Of a stretch of DNA of 64,000 nucleotides, positions 17,393 through 25,273 are shown in pieces. The position numbers and the translations under genes were made by a program. Position 1 is the first letter of the stretch; the number at the start of each line of letters is the position of its first letter. Location of the stretch: contig NZ_JBBOBR010000003.1 of NCBI RefSeq assembly GCF_038002165.1, forward strand, positions 1-64,000, written 5' to 3'. Under the pieces are notes generated by a model. It was not told where the DNA came from and made no database searches. It saw only the letters and a program-made list of their open reading frames with translations. This DNA comes from Cytobacillus sp. FSL H8-0458 (lineage in GTDB: Bacteria; Bacillota; Bacilli; Bacillales; Cytobacillaceae).

Positions 17393-18370
17393 TTATTGAT
17401 TTAAAGCCTGAGCTGCTGTAATTAAAGCAAGCTTATAGACATCTTCCTCGTTGCAGCCGCGGGACAGGTCATTAACCGGGCGGTTCAAGCCTTGAAGAAT
17501 TGGTCCCACTGCCTCGAAGTTTCCAAGGCGCTGGGCAATTTTGTAGCCGATGTTGCCGGCTTCCAGGCTAGGGAAAACAAATACATTCGCATCACCCTGG
17601 ATTGGTGAATCCGGAGCTTTTTTCTCTGCTACAGATGGAACAAATGCTGCATCAAATTGGAATTCCCCATCGATGATCAATAGCGGATCACGAACTTTAG
17701 CTGCTTCAAGTGCTGCCGAAACCTTTTCCGTTTCAGGAGACTTGGCAGAGCCCTTTGTGGAGAAGCTCAGCATTGCTACACGCGGTTCGATATCGAACAT
17801 TCTGGCTGTCTTTGCGCTTTCAATCGCAATTTCCGCCAGATCCTGGCTGTCAGGCGAGATGTTGATGGCACAATCGGCAAAAACATATTTCTCATCATCG
17901 CGGACCATGATAAAGACACCCGATGTTTTGCGCACGCCTTCTTTCGTTTTAATAATTTGCAGTGCCGGGCGCACTGTATCAGCTGTCGAATGCGCTGCAC
18001 CGCTCACCAGGCCGTCTGCTTTGTTCGCGTAGACAAGCATAGTACCGAAATAGTTTTCATCCAGAAGGATCCGGCGTGCATCTTCTTCTGTCGCTTTGCC
18101 TTTGCGTCTTTCAACAAATGCTGCCACGAGCTCATCCATCATTAAAAAGTTGCTTGGGTCATAAATTTCAGCTGAATCCAGGCTGATATCCATATCCTTG
18201 GCTTTCGCTTCAATGTCTGCGATGTTTCCAATCAGGATTGGAGTGATGATTTTTTCTGCAGCCAATCTTCCTGCAGCCGCTAAAATACGCTCATCCTGTC
18301 CTTCCGGAAAAACAATTCGTAAATTCTGCCCTGTTACTTTTTCTTTCAATACTGTGAATAAGTCACTCAT
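17393..18370 (-). CDS. pta: Phosphate acetyltransferase
   Basis: A 325-residue phosphotransacetylase interconverting acetyl-CoA and acetyl phosphate in overflow metabolism. Family segments include IVFPEGQDERIL near the start, LVSGAAHSTADTVRPALQ in the middle, and SPIQGDANVFVFPSLEAGNIGYK near the end. AGGAGGAATTAGC precedes the ATG at 18370, so the twelve upstream in-frame residues are not coding. It stands alone and is divergent from hemQ. Confidence 0.96.
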   Translation of the reverse strand: MSDLFTVLKEKVTGQNLRIVFPEGQDERILAAAGRLAAEKIITPILIGNIADIEAKAKDMDISLDSAEIYDPSNFLMMDELVAAFVERRKGKATEEDARRILLDENYFGTMLVYANKADGLVSGAAHSTADTVRPALQIIKTKEGVRKTSGVFIMVRDDEKYVFADCAINISPDSQDLAEIAIESAKTARMFDIEPRVAMLSFSTKGSAKSPETEKVSAALEAAKVRDPLLIIDGEFQFDAAFVPSVAEKKAPDSPIQGDANVFVFPSLEAGNIGYKIAQRLGNFEAVGPILQGLNRPVNDLSRGCNEEDVYKLALITAAQALNQ

Positions 18371-18604
18371 GCTAATTCCTCCTACGGCCCTAATTTTTCC
18401 GTACAAATGAATAGAAATTCTCCTATATACTCCCTTAGAATACTCTTCATCCTAAGAATTTCAAGGAGTTCACCCGCTGTTAGCGTTTCCAAATAAAATG
18501 TTTTTGTTTTCGGTAAATTTCCAATAATAAATAACCTTCTGCTGGCGCAGCTTCATACCTTTTTTAAGATATCCATAATGCCCTCTTTGTAAACGGGGTT
18601 TTAA

Positions 18605-18662
18605 TGCTGGTGACAGGTACCTTACCAGTTAGGCGAACTGGTATAGGTACCTGTCACCAGCA
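18605..18662. repeat. GTGACAGGTACC palindrome, copy 2
   Basis: TGCTGGTGACAGGTACCT and AGGTACCTGTCACCAGCA are perfect 18-bp arms; inside them ACCAGTT and AACTGGT form a second stem. Arms match those of 10609-10657. Confidence 0.8.
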
Positions 18663-18710
18663 GGAATTCCAACATTTCAAGTTTTGTACACATGTTAATT
18701 GGAGAAACTA

Positions 18711-18719
18711 TGGTATAGT
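18711..18719 (+). promoter_or_regulatory. Extended -10 promoter element of hemQ
   Basis: TG-G-TATAGT is a TGn extended -10 box 39 bases before the hemQ start; no good -35 box is seen at the usual distance. Confidence 0.4.
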
Positions 18720-18757
18720 AGGGATGAGAATTTCAGTACATATTAGGAGTGATTATA

Positions 18758-19501
18758 ATGAGTGAAGCAGCAGTAACGCTTGATGGCTGGTATTGTTTAC
18801 ATGACTTCCGCACAGTTGATTGGACAACTTGGAAAATGGTACCCAGCGAAGAGCGCCAGGCAGCGATCCACGAATTTATGGCCCTAGTGGACAAGTGGAA
18901 CACAACACAAAGCGAGAAAAACGGCAGTCATGCCCTTTATACAATTGTCGGCCAAAAAGCTGATTTTATGATGATGATCTTAAGGCCTACTATGGAAGAG
19001 CTGAATGAAATTGAAAACGAATTCAACAAATCAAAATTAGCTGAATTCACGATTCCGGTTCATTCCTATGTTTCTGTTGTCGAGCTGAGCAACTACCTGC
19101 CTGCAGGAGAAGATCCATACCAGAATCCGCAGATCCTGGCACGCCTTTATCCTGAATTGCCAAAAGCGAAGCATGTCTGCTTCTATCCGATGGACAAACG
19201 CCGCCAGGGCAATGACAACTGGTATATGCTTCCGATGGAAGACCGCCGCAACATGATGCGCAGCCATGGCATGATCGGCCGCCAGTATGCCGGCAAGGTA
19301 AAACAGATCATCACAGGCTCTGTTGGCTTCGATGATTACGAATGGGGTGTTACCCTTTTCTCTGACGATGTTCTTCAATTTAAAAAGCTTGTTTATGAAA
19401 TGCGCTTTGATGAAGTAAGTGCACGCTACGGCGAATTCGGCTCTTTCTTCGTTGGAAACATCCTGGAAGAGGACAAAGTAGAAAAGTTCCTTCACATATA
19501 A
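18758..19501 (+). CDS. hemQ: Coproheme decarboxylase HemQ
   Basis: A 247-residue chlorite-dismutase-family protein that turns coproheme into haem b, the last step of the Gram-positive haem route. Conserved parts include [29 protein letters not shown] with the catalytic-type tyrosine, and [13 protein letters not shown] with the proximal His. The ATG at 18758 has AGGAG eight bases upstream; the GTG three codons before it overlaps that site. Position matches B. subtilis ywfI. Confidence 0.95.
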   Translation: MSEAAVTLDGWYCLHDFRTVDWTTWKMVPSEERQAAIHEFMALVDKWNTTQSEKNGSHALYTIVGQKADFMMMILRPTMEELNEIENEFNKSKLAEFTIPVHSYVSVVELSNYLPAGEDPYQNPQILARLYPELPKAKHVCFYPMDKRRQGNDNWYMLPMEDRRNMMRSHGMIGRQYAGKVKQIITGSVGFDDYEWGVTLFSDDVLQFKKLVYEMRFDEVSARYGEFGSFFVGNILEEDKVEKFLHI

Positions 19502-19505
19502 TAAG

Positions 19506-19540
19506 AAAAGCTCCCGGCTTCGGCTGGGAGTTTTTCTTTT
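19506..19540 (+). terminator. hemQ terminator
   Basis: AGCTCCCGGC and GCTGGGAGTT pair around a TTCG loop, then TTTCTTTTTC. Confidence 0.75.
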
Positions 19541-19547
19541 TCTTCCG

Positions 19548-19579
19548 GTTATAAAAAAACATGCCCCTACATAGTAATG
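19548..19579 (+). promoter_or_regulatory. Possible sigma-E promoter of gerQ
   Basis: ATA followed 16 bases later by CATAGTAAT resembles the mother-cell pattern ATA-N16-CATACANT with mismatches. gerQ is mother-cell expressed in B. subtilis; the match here is modest. Confidence 0.3.
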
Positions 19580-19684
19580 AAATAGTGAGTTTCTATTTTA
19601 AATTCAACCCGCAGGACTGTCCGACAGTCTACTCTCAAATACGCGGATAGAAAATGCTGATTTTAATACTTAGGAGGGACTAAA

Positions 19685-20191
19685 TTGAGTCAATCAAATT
19701 ATGGTCAATACCCTTATTATGGTTACCAGCAGCGTTATAGCGACGGCACTCAAATGCCGCAGAACTTTCAGGGCCAGCCGCAGTTTCAGCCGGCGCAAAC
19801 AGGCGGAGCCATGCCAAATGCGAGCTCGGGCGGAATGTTTCCGGGTGCGGGTGCAGGCGCCGGCGGCATGGGCGGTATGGCAGCTGCTCCCTCTATTCCG
19901 GGAATGCTTCCGCTTGAACAATCCTATATCGAAAACATTCTTCGCCTGAACAAAGGGAAACTTGCGACAGTATATGCCACATTTGAGAACAACACGGAAT
20001 GGAACGCCAAAATATTCAAAGGCCTCATAGAGGCGGCCGGGCGGGATCACCTGATTCTGAGCGATCCTCAAACCGGCCAGCGCATCCTCCTTCCGATGAT
20101 CTACTTAGACTATGTGACGTTTGATGAGGAAATCGAATATGAATATCCATTTGGCGGAGGACAGGGATTGTCGCAATATTCGCCGAGGTAA
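19685..20191 (+). CDS. gerQ: Spore coat protein GerQ
   Basis: A 168-residue inner coat protein needed in B. subtilis for the coat location of the cortex hydrolase CwlJ and crosslinked by transglutaminase. The Gln/Tyr/Gly-rich N-terminal part (repeated QYPYYGYQQ, Gly-Ala-Gly stretches) leads to the conserved C-terminal domain starting GMLPLEQSYIENILRLN and ending DYVTFDEEIEYEYPFGGG. TTG start with AGGAGGG seven bases upstream. No cwlJ gene is adjacent. Confidence 0.95.
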   Translation: MSQSNYGQYPYYGYQQRYSDGTQMPQNFQGQPQFQPAQTGGAMPNASSGGMFPGAGAGAGGMGGMAAAPSIPGMLPLEQSYIENILRLNKGKLATVYATFENNTEWNAKIFKGLIEAAGRDHLILSDPQTGQRILLPMIYLDYVTFDEEIEYEYPFGGGQGLSQYSPR

Positions 20192-20194
20192 CAA

Positions 20195-20602
20195 GAAAAG
20201 CGGAGGCGCCCTTCGGAACAAGCAAAAAGCGCTTGTTCCTGCGAGGTTTATTCTAAGGAGCTTTCCTTAGTGCCCATCGACGGAGCGTGGTGGACTGAGG
20301 CCCACAGGACAAGAAAGGCTTCGTCAGCTTTCACCTTCGCACGACCGAAAGCGTTAGTTTTTGGGAGGATGTGGGTCACTCAGACGTTGCCACAGGACGT
20401 GGCGTCTTTAGTCTGAGTTCCTTATTTGAGATAAAGGAAACACGAAGAGCGATAGCGATTCGATGTTGACTTTATACGCTCGGAACGCGCACGTCCTGTG
20501 CGCCTCGCCTTACTAGCACATCCTGTGCGTCGTCGTAGAGGAGGTGAGGGAAGCACGCCGAGTCGATAGGGTGCCGGAGCTAGACAGTTATCGAAATTCA
20601 AA
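20195..20602 (+). repeat. Mosaic dispersed repeat, copy 4 (inverted central module)
   Basis: This fills the gap between gerQ and ywdK. It opens with GAAAAGCGGAGGCGCC four bases after the gerQ stop and ends GAGCTAGACAGTTATCGAA. The centre at about 20290-20430 is the reverse complement of about 571-711 in copy 1. It also has hairpins GCCACAGGACGTGGC (20389-20403), GCGCACGTCCTGTGCGC (20487-20503) and GCACATCCTGTGC (20516-20528). No gene is supported. Confidence 0.8.
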
Positions 20603-20616
20603 GATGTATTCCATAT

Positions 20617-20656
20617 TTTAAAAAGGAGCTTTGACCCCAAGTCAAAGCTCCTACCT
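20617..20656 (-). terminator. ywdK terminator
   Basis: AGGAGCTTTGAC and GTCAAAGCTCCT form a perfect 12-bp stem; the minus strand continues with TTTTT. Confidence 0.8.
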
Positions 20657-20657
20657 T

Positions 20658-21029
20658 TTACAAATATTTAACTGCCGCAATGATCAGCAGCACCCAGGCC
20701 GCTAGGAATGAGACTCCGCCAAGCGGTGTGATGGCACCAAGCACGCTGATTTTCGTTAAAGTCAGCACATATAAGCTTCCTGAGAACAGGATGATGCCGA
20801 TCACCATCAGCCAGCCTGACCAGGATAATAAAGATGTTGCCGGCAGCTTGCCAAGCAGAACGCCAATGATCAAAAGGCCTGTTGCATGGAACATTTGATA
20901 GGTGACACCTGTTTGCCATGTTTCCAAATACTTCGGCTCCACTCTTCCTTCAAGTCCATGAGCTCCGAAAGCCCCTAATGTGACTGATAAAAAGGCATTA
21001 ATAGCCCCAATTATAATAAATAGCTTCAT
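20658..21029 (-). CDS. ywdK: DUF423 family membrane protein (YwdK)
   Basis: A 123-residue protein with four hydrophobic segments and the DUF423 hallmarks LGAFGAHGLEGR near the start and FSGSLYVLTLTK in the third segment. Function unknown. The ATG at 21029 has GGGG three bases upstream and AGAGGTG 11 bases upstream; an in-frame GTG four codons earlier overlaps that region. It follows ywdI by 26 bases on the same strand, likely cotranscribed. Confidence 0.9.
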   Translation of the reverse strand: MKLFIIIGAINAFLSVTLGAFGAHGLEGRVEPKYLETWQTGVTYQMFHATGLLIIGVLLGKLPATSLLSWSGWLMVIGIILFSGSLYVLTLTKISVLGAITPLGGVSFLAAWVLLIIAAVKYL

Positions 21030-21055
21030 AGTCCCCTGCACCTCTAATCTTTTTA

Positions 21056-21331
21056 TTAAAAATCGAACAATGAATCGCCATTTGCCTCATCATCCATCTG
21101 CATTTTCTTTGGCTGCAGATTCGCTGGCTGAGCTGCTGGCGGCGCACTGTATGTATGGCTAATAGACGAAACAGCTGCCACACTTCCTGCATCCGACTCA
21201 TCCAAAACCAGCTCGCATAACGACTTGATCGCCTGCACTCTTTCTCTGATTCTGGCGTCGGAAGAGCTGCTTTTCGCTTCCAGCAATTCCTTTTCCATCT
21301 TCCCTAAAAGCTTCTGAACAGAGATATTCAC
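21056..21331 (-). CDS. ywdI: YwdI family protein
   Basis: A 91-residue protein: an N-terminal helical part (QKLLGKMEKELLEAKSSSSDARIRERVQAIKSLCELVL), a low-complexity Ala/Pro linker and an acidic end (DDEANGDSLFDF). It matches Bacillus YwdI in length and place; function unknown. The start is GTG at 21331 after AGAGG. It lies between the small Cys protein gene and ywdK in the ywd order. Confidence 0.8.
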   Translation of the reverse strand: MNISVQKLLGKMEKELLEAKSSSSDARIRERVQAIKSLCELVLDESDAGSVAAVSSISHTYSAPPAAQPANLQPKKMQMDDEANGDSLFDF

Positions 21332-21450
21332 CCTCTACACCTCTTTCTATAAAAAAGCAGCCCTTGTCCACCCCTGGTCCCCGAGAAGGGAGACTGCCTG
21401 CGCTAAACAATTCAAAAAAAGCGGCTAAATAACCATCCATATCAAGTTTA

Positions 21451-21621
21451 TCAGGTTTTCTTTTCAAAACGCAAACAGGGATGGCCGGATGCCCGGAAAA
21501 CTTCGAGAGAGGGCATCTGCCTTGTTTTAAACTGAAAGGCCCTGCAGCCTTTCGGATGGTTTCGATCCCAGGTCACATAGAAATAGTTGCACTTAAAACA
21601 ATCGATTTTCTGTGAACTCAT
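21451..21621 (-). CDS. Small Cys-rich protein downstream of ung
   Basis: A 56-residue protein with a C-x2-C pair (DCFKCNYF) and two further cysteines (GCRAF, PCLRF), suggesting a structural zinc site. Homologues are often labelled uracil-DNA glycosylase only because they sit next to ung; the sequence has no glycosylase motif. AAAGGAG lies 6 bases before the ATG at 21621, so the longer upstream frame, which runs through the parS site, is not used. Function unknown. Confidence 0.75.
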   Translation of the reverse strand: MSSQKIDCFKCNYFYVTWDRNHPKGCRAFQFKTRQMPSLEVFRASGHPCLRFEKKT

Positions 21622-21675
21622 TTTTTCTCCTTTGTGCACAGAGCATATTTCGAGCACTTCTTGCATAAAACGGTA

Positions 21676-21691
21676 TGTTTCACGTGAAACA
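21676..21691. promoter_or_regulatory. parS: parS site, target of ParB/Spo0J
   Basis: TGTTTCACGTGAAACA is a perfect 16-bp palindrome and fits the B. subtilis consensus TGTTNCACGTGAAACA at every fixed position. It lies in the gap between ung and the small Cys gene. ParB loads here as a CTP-dependent clamp and recruits SMC; chromosomal parS sites cluster around oriC, so the window should be origin-proximal. Confidence 0.93.
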
Positions 21692-21703
21692 TGGCGAAAA
21701 GAA

Positions 21704-22381
21704 TCAGAGATTATGAATCTGCCAGTCAATTGGCTCCTCTCCAAGCTTCTTTAAGATTTCATTCGTCCTTGAAAATGGCCTGCTCCCAAAGAACCCTTTT
21801 CTTGCCGAAAACGGGCTGGGATGCGGTGATTTTATGATAAAGTGTTTGGTAGCATCAATCAGCACTTCTTTTTCCTGTGCCGGTTTGCCCCATAGGATAA
21901 AAATAACAGGCTGTTCCCGCTCATTCAACTTTTGGATAACCGTGTCGGTGAACGTTTCCCATCCTTGCCCCTTATGCGAGTGCGCCTGCCCTTTGCGGAC
22001 GGTCAGAACGGTATTCAGGAGCAGTACCCCTTCCTGGGCCCATTTTAATAGATAGCCATTATTTGGCACGCTGAAGCCAAGATCCTCCTGCATTTCCTTG
22101 AATATATTTTTTAGTGAAGGAGGCAGCTTTACATCAGGCTGAACCGAAAAGCTTAATCCATGTGCCTGCCCCGGTCCATGATAAGGATCCTGCCCCAATA
22201 TCACTGCCTTTACATCTTTATAAGCTGTATATTGGAGTGCATTGAATATATCCTCCTGCTTCGGATAAATGGTCTGCTCCTCATATTCTTTTTTCAAAAA
22301 TTCACGAAGATGAAGGTAATAGGGTTGCCCGAACTCCTCTGCCAAAATCTCCTGCCAATCATTTCTTAAGATACGCTTCAT
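21704..22381 (-). CDS. ung: Uracil-DNA glycosylase
   Basis: A 225-residue family 1 enzyme that removes uracil from DNA to start base excision repair. The catalytic [18 protein letters not shown] and the His-containing [14 protein letters not shown] loop are intact, and the length is normal. The ATG at 22381 follows GGAGGGAGAG; 24 upstream in-frame residues lack a site. Its neighbours ywdI and ywdK match B. subtilis. Confidence 0.97.
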   Translation of the reverse strand: MKRILRNDWQEILAEEFGQPYYLHLREFLKKEYEEQTIYPKQEDIFNALQYTAYKDVKAVILGQDPYHGPGQAHGLSFSVQPDVKLPPSLKNIFKEMQEDLGFSVPNNGYLLKWAQEGVLLLNTVLTVRKGQAHSHKGQGWETFTDTVIQKLNEREQPVIFILWGKPAQEKEVLIDATKHFIIKSPHPSPFSARKGFFGSRPFSRTNEILKKLGEEPIDWQIHNL

Positions 22382-22465
22382 TTGCCAACTCTCCCTCCTC
22401 TTATTTGAACTGTTATTCTCATACCCAATGGCTATCATGCCATAATCTATCATTCTTGCCTACAT

Positions 22466-22490
22466 GTTTAAAAAATCTCAAAGCGGATAT
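22466..22490 (+). promoter_or_regulatory. Sigma-B-like promoter
   Basis: GTTTAA (22466-22471), 13 bases, then GGATAT (22485-22490), one mismatch from the general-stress consensus GTTTAA-N12-14-GGGTAT. It is about 74 bases before the YflT-domain gene. A GGGCAG/CTGCCC hairpin at about 22505-22522 would lie in the leader. Confidence 0.6.
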
Positions 22491-22563
22491 GTAATATATA
22501 GAACGGGCAGGACGAGCTGCCCTTAAAAATAAATCTGCAAATCTTTAAAGGAGGATGTTATAT

Positions 22564-22893
22564 ATGTATAAAATCGAAGTTGTCGAAAATGGTGTACAAG
22601 CTACTGATGCAATTGGAATGCTGCAAAGCCAGGGATTCAATAAGGAAAACATCTATATCTTCGCACATGACAAGGATCGCTCCGAGCACCTATCTGATGC
22701 GACAGATACAGGCGAAGTCGGCATGAAGGAACAGGGCTTATTCGATTCTGTCGGAAATGTCTTCAAAAAGCGCGGAGATGAGCTTCGTTCAAAATTTGAA
22801 TCTGTTGGGTTAACAACGGTAGAAGCAGAACAATATGAAAAAGTATTGGATGAAGGCAAATTAGTTATTGTCGGTACAGATGAAGTAAAATAA
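22564..22893 (+). CDS. General stress protein with YflT-type domain
   Basis: A 109-residue protein of the heat-induced stress protein YflT family (general stress protein 17M-like). The N-terminal half KIEVVENGVQATDAIGMLQSQG..IYIFAHDKDRSEHLSDAT and the closing KLVIVGTDEVK fit. Such proteins are sigma-B regulon members of unknown activity, and a sigma-B-like promoter stands upstream here. AAAGGAGG precedes the ATG at 22564; an in-frame start three codons earlier is inside the site. Confidence 0.85.
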   Translation: MYKIEVVENGVQATDAIGMLQSQGFNKENIYIFAHDKDRSEHLSDATDTGEVGMKEQGLFDSVGNVFKKRGDELRSKFESVGLTTVEAEQYEKVLDEGKLVIVGTDEVK

Positions 22894-22897
22894 ATGG

Positions 22898-22930
22898 AAA
22901 AAGCGATGAAGATTCTTCATCGCTTTTTTT
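22898..22930 (+). terminator. Terminator of the YflT-domain gene
   Basis: AAAGCGATGAAG and CTTCATCGCTTT form a perfect stem with a three-base loop, then T residues. Confidence 0.85.
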
Positions 22931-22936
22931 GTGCCC

Positions 22937-23335
22937 TTAAAACATCCAAACCCATAACCCTATAAGCAGAATCGGGTACAGTACATACCACCATACTCTG
23001 GTATTATTGACTTTCGACAGGGTGAAAAATACGAGTTCAGGCAATACAATCAACCCTGCCTGAAGCCAGAAGAACGTATAAAAATGCTCCGGGGCTATTA
23101 TGCCGTTCCCTGTTGCCCAGTCTCCGCTATTGAATAAAAAGTAAAAGAAATTCAGGAAAGGGAGAATGATAGCGAAAAGGATCCGGCTGATATGAACAAT
23201 CAAATCGGCAGGACGCTTGTTTTTATACAATGGCGTAACCGGCATGATAAAACTGTATAGAATCATAATGAACCCAATAAAATTAACCAGCAGCTGATCA
23301 AATAAATACCCGAAAAAATACATAAATGTAATCAT
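22937..23335 (-). CDS. Hypothetical membrane protein, four hydrophobic segments
   Basis: A 132-residue protein I do not recognise. Hydrophobic segments lie at about 5-30, 48-68, 85-105 and 112-131, with a charged loop KNKRPAD after the first. AGAGGT sits about 6 bases before the ATG at 23335. It stands alone between the YflT-domain gene and the molybdenum-cofactor genes; its end is next to the YflT terminator, which could serve it as well. Confidence 0.65.
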   Translation of the reverse strand: MITFMYFFGYLFDQLLVNFIGFIMILYSFIMPVTPLYKNKRPADLIVHISRILFAIILPFLNFFYFLFNSGDWATGNGIIAPEHFYTFFWLQAGLIVLPELVFFTLSKVNNTRVWWYVLYPILLIGLWVWMF

Positions 23336-23442
23336 CGTTAACCTCTTCTGTCCTTTTGTCTTTATTTTACAGAAAAGGCAGAGGGTTATATATGATAAAT
23401 AAGCACCAGTTTTGGTTCAACCTCACTGATTGAAGTTTCACC

Positions 23443-24462
23443 TTACCCCATAATCCGCTGGTAAATGGACTTCGCATGCGCTAAATCCTTTGTGCCATGG
23501 ATCAGGGCGCGCCCGTCTTTGAAAAGGACCATCCGCTGCTCCTCCATGTCGACGGAAAGCAGATATGGATTGCCTTTTACCTGATAGCCGAGTGATTTCA
23601 ACTGCGGGGCGATTTCCGTGAACTCGATTTCCAGTTCTTTTGGAGGGCGGATCTGAACGGTGTCCCTTCCGCATAGAACGGTGGATTTCATCATATTTTC
23701 CGGCTGCAGGTAAGGATAAGTTCGTTCTTTTCCGCAGGATAAGCAGCCTTCATCCTTCGCTTTTGACACCTTCATGTTTGTGTACTGGTTTCGCCATAAA
23801 TCAAAGCTGACCATGCCGGTCCTTACTGCTTCCCAGTCCTCAGCCAGAATTTTCAGTGCCTCTGCCGCCTGATGGGCGACGACCATTTGCACAGCAGGCG
23901 CGATAATTCCGCCGGTGTCACAGGTCATCCCCTGTATCGGGATTTTTTTCAATAAACAATTCATGCATGGCGTTTTCCCTGGAATGATGGTCATGCTCAT
24001 GCCAAAGCTGCCGACACAGGCTCCATAAATCCACGGAATAGTATATTTCTGGGAGATATCATTAATGGCCATTCTGGTTTCAAAGTTGTCAGTTGAATCG
24101 AGAATCAGATCCACCCCTTCAGCAAGCTCCTCCAGCTTTTCAGGAGTAGCATCGCCAATAATTGAGCGGATCTCAACCTCGCTATTAATCTGTTTTAGCC
24201 GTTTTTCTGCAGCGGCCGCTTTCGGCATTTTTTCCGCTGCATCGCTTTCTGCAAAAAGCTGCTGGCGCTGCAGATTGCTTTCCTCGACATAATCGCGGTC
24301 AATGATCGTCAGTTTGCCGGCCCCAGAACGCGCCATCAATTCCGCATTTCCCGAGCCAAGTGCGCCGGCACCGATGATCAGCACATGCTTAGAGCGGATT
24401 CTTTCCTGCCCCTCTTTTCCAATCGGCACAAACAAGGTCTGACGTGAATACCTTTCAGACAA
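23443..24462 (-). CDS. moeB: Molybdopterin-synthase adenylyltransferase MoeB (ThiF family)
   Basis: A 339-residue E1-like enzyme that adenylates the C-terminal glycine of MoaD. It has the nucleotide-binding GAGALGSGNAELMARSG, the DSTDNFETRMAIND segment with the conserved Asp, and two C-x2-C zinc pairs (CMNC, CLSC). The TTG start at 24462 follows AGGAGGGG by 6 bases; 38 upstream in-frame residues are unsupported. MoeB is preferred over ThiF because moaD and moaE precede it. It is the last gene of the mobA-moaE-moaD-moeB run. Confidence 0.9.
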   Translation of the reverse strand: MSERYSRQTLFVPIGKEGQERIRSKHVLIIGAGALGSGNAELMARSGAGKLTIIDRDYVEESNLQRQQLFAESDAAEKMPKAAAAEKRLKQINSEVEIRSIIGDATPEKLEELAEGVDLILDSTDNFETRMAINDISQKYTIPWIYGACVGSFGMSMTIIPGKTPCMNCLLKKIPIQGMTCDTGGIIAPAVQMVVAHQAAEALKILAEDWEAVRTGMVSFDLWRNQYTNMKVSKAKDEGCLSCGKERTYPYLQPENMMKSTVLCGRDTVQIRPPKELEIEFTEIAPQLKSLGYQVKGNPYLLSVDMEEQRMVLFKDGRALIHGTKDLAHAKSIYQRIMG

Positions 24463-24496
24463 TAGGGCCCCTCCTCTCTTCTCTATAAAAGCTGCA

Positions 24497-24727
24497 TCAC
24501 CCGCCGCTGACTGGAGGAATAAAAGCAACCGTATCTCCGTTCTGAATGACTTCATCATCTGAAGCGAATTCTTCATTCACAGCTGACATGACTGAATCAA
24601 GCTTCAGTTCGAATTCTTCCTCAAGCAGCTGTTTCAGCTCAGCAATGGTTTTACCGCTGACATCCCTTGTTACAGACTCTTCTCCAACACGGTCCCGCAA
24701 ATGGGCAAAAAACATGATTTTATTCAT
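24497..24727 (-). CDS. moaD: Molybdopterin synthase small subunit MoaD
   Basis: A 76-residue ubiquitin-like sulfur carrier ending in the required Gly-Gly (FIPPVSGG), where MoeB forms the adenylate that becomes a thiocarboxylate. The MFFAHLRDRVG start is typical. The ATG at 24727 overlaps the end of moaE by 8 bases, so translation is coupled. MoaD pairs with MoaE to insert two sulfurs into cyclic pyranopterin monophosphate. Confidence 0.93.
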   Translation of the reverse strand: MNKIMFFAHLRDRVGEESVTRDVSGKTIAELKQLLEEEFELKLDSVMSAVNEEFASDDEVIQNGDTVAFIPPVSGG

Positions 24728-25184
24728 TTAAATCTTCCCCCTCCGGTTTCCCTTTTGGATATGCTACTGTTTCCAGCTGGTTGCCGATCCACTCTTCGCC
24801 GTCTTCCCAATGTTCCTTTTTCCAGATCGGCACAATTTCTTTAATTCTTTCAATCGCATAACGGTTTGCTTCATAAGCATCGGCTCGGTGTGGAGTGGAA
24901 ACGGCAATGACCACCGCTACATCGGTAATATCCAGCTTGCCTGTGCGGTGGGTAATGGCCACTTCTGCCCCGTTCCAGCGTTCTTTTATCTCGGTTCCAA
25001 TCTGCTCCAGTTTTTTCACAGCCATGGCTTCGTATGCTTCATAGATTAAGTACAGTGTTTTTTTGCCGTGAGTCAGCTCGCGGACGGTTCCGATGAAGGT
25101 CGTAATCGCCCCTGCTTCCCGCTGTACCACTTTATCGATCACACTTTGAATATCGATCGGGTCTTTTGAAATCTCAAAATTCAT
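24720..25184 (-). CDS. moaE: Molybdopterin synthase catalytic subunit MoaE
   Basis: A 154-residue catalytic subunit of molybdopterin synthase. Family features include AGAITTFIGTVRELTHGK, YEAYEAMAVKKLEQIG, VAITHRTGKLDITDVAV and the catalytic-lysine region WKKEHWEDGEEWIGN. AGAGGTG precedes the ATG at 25184. It follows mobA by 89 bases and overlaps moaD. Confidence 0.94.
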   Translation of the reverse strand: MNFEISKDPIDIQSVIDKVVQREAGAITTFIGTVRELTHGKKTLYLIYEAYEAMAVKKLEQIGTEIKERWNGAEVAITHRTGKLDITDVAVVIAVSTPHRADAYEANRYAIERIKEIVPIWKKEHWEDGEEWIGNQLETVAYPKGKPEGEDLNE

Positions 25185-25273
25185 GGAATCACCTCTTTTA
25201 TAGAAAAAAACTCATCTAGCCTTATTTGTTTCATTTTGACATAACCTGTGCCGGAAGTGAAATGGCTGATTGC

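Larger units (their letters stand above)
18371..18757. other. Divergent gap between pta and hemQ
   Basis: These 387 bases hold a GTGACAGGTACC palindrome (18605-18662) and the hemQ promoter region. The rest is AT-rich with no supported gene. Confidence 0.6.

Noticed and set aside
21198-21467. 89-codon minus-strand frame across ywdI and the following gap
   Set aside because: It overlaps most of ywdI in another frame and has no start signal; the 120-base gap after the small Cys gene shows nothing else.
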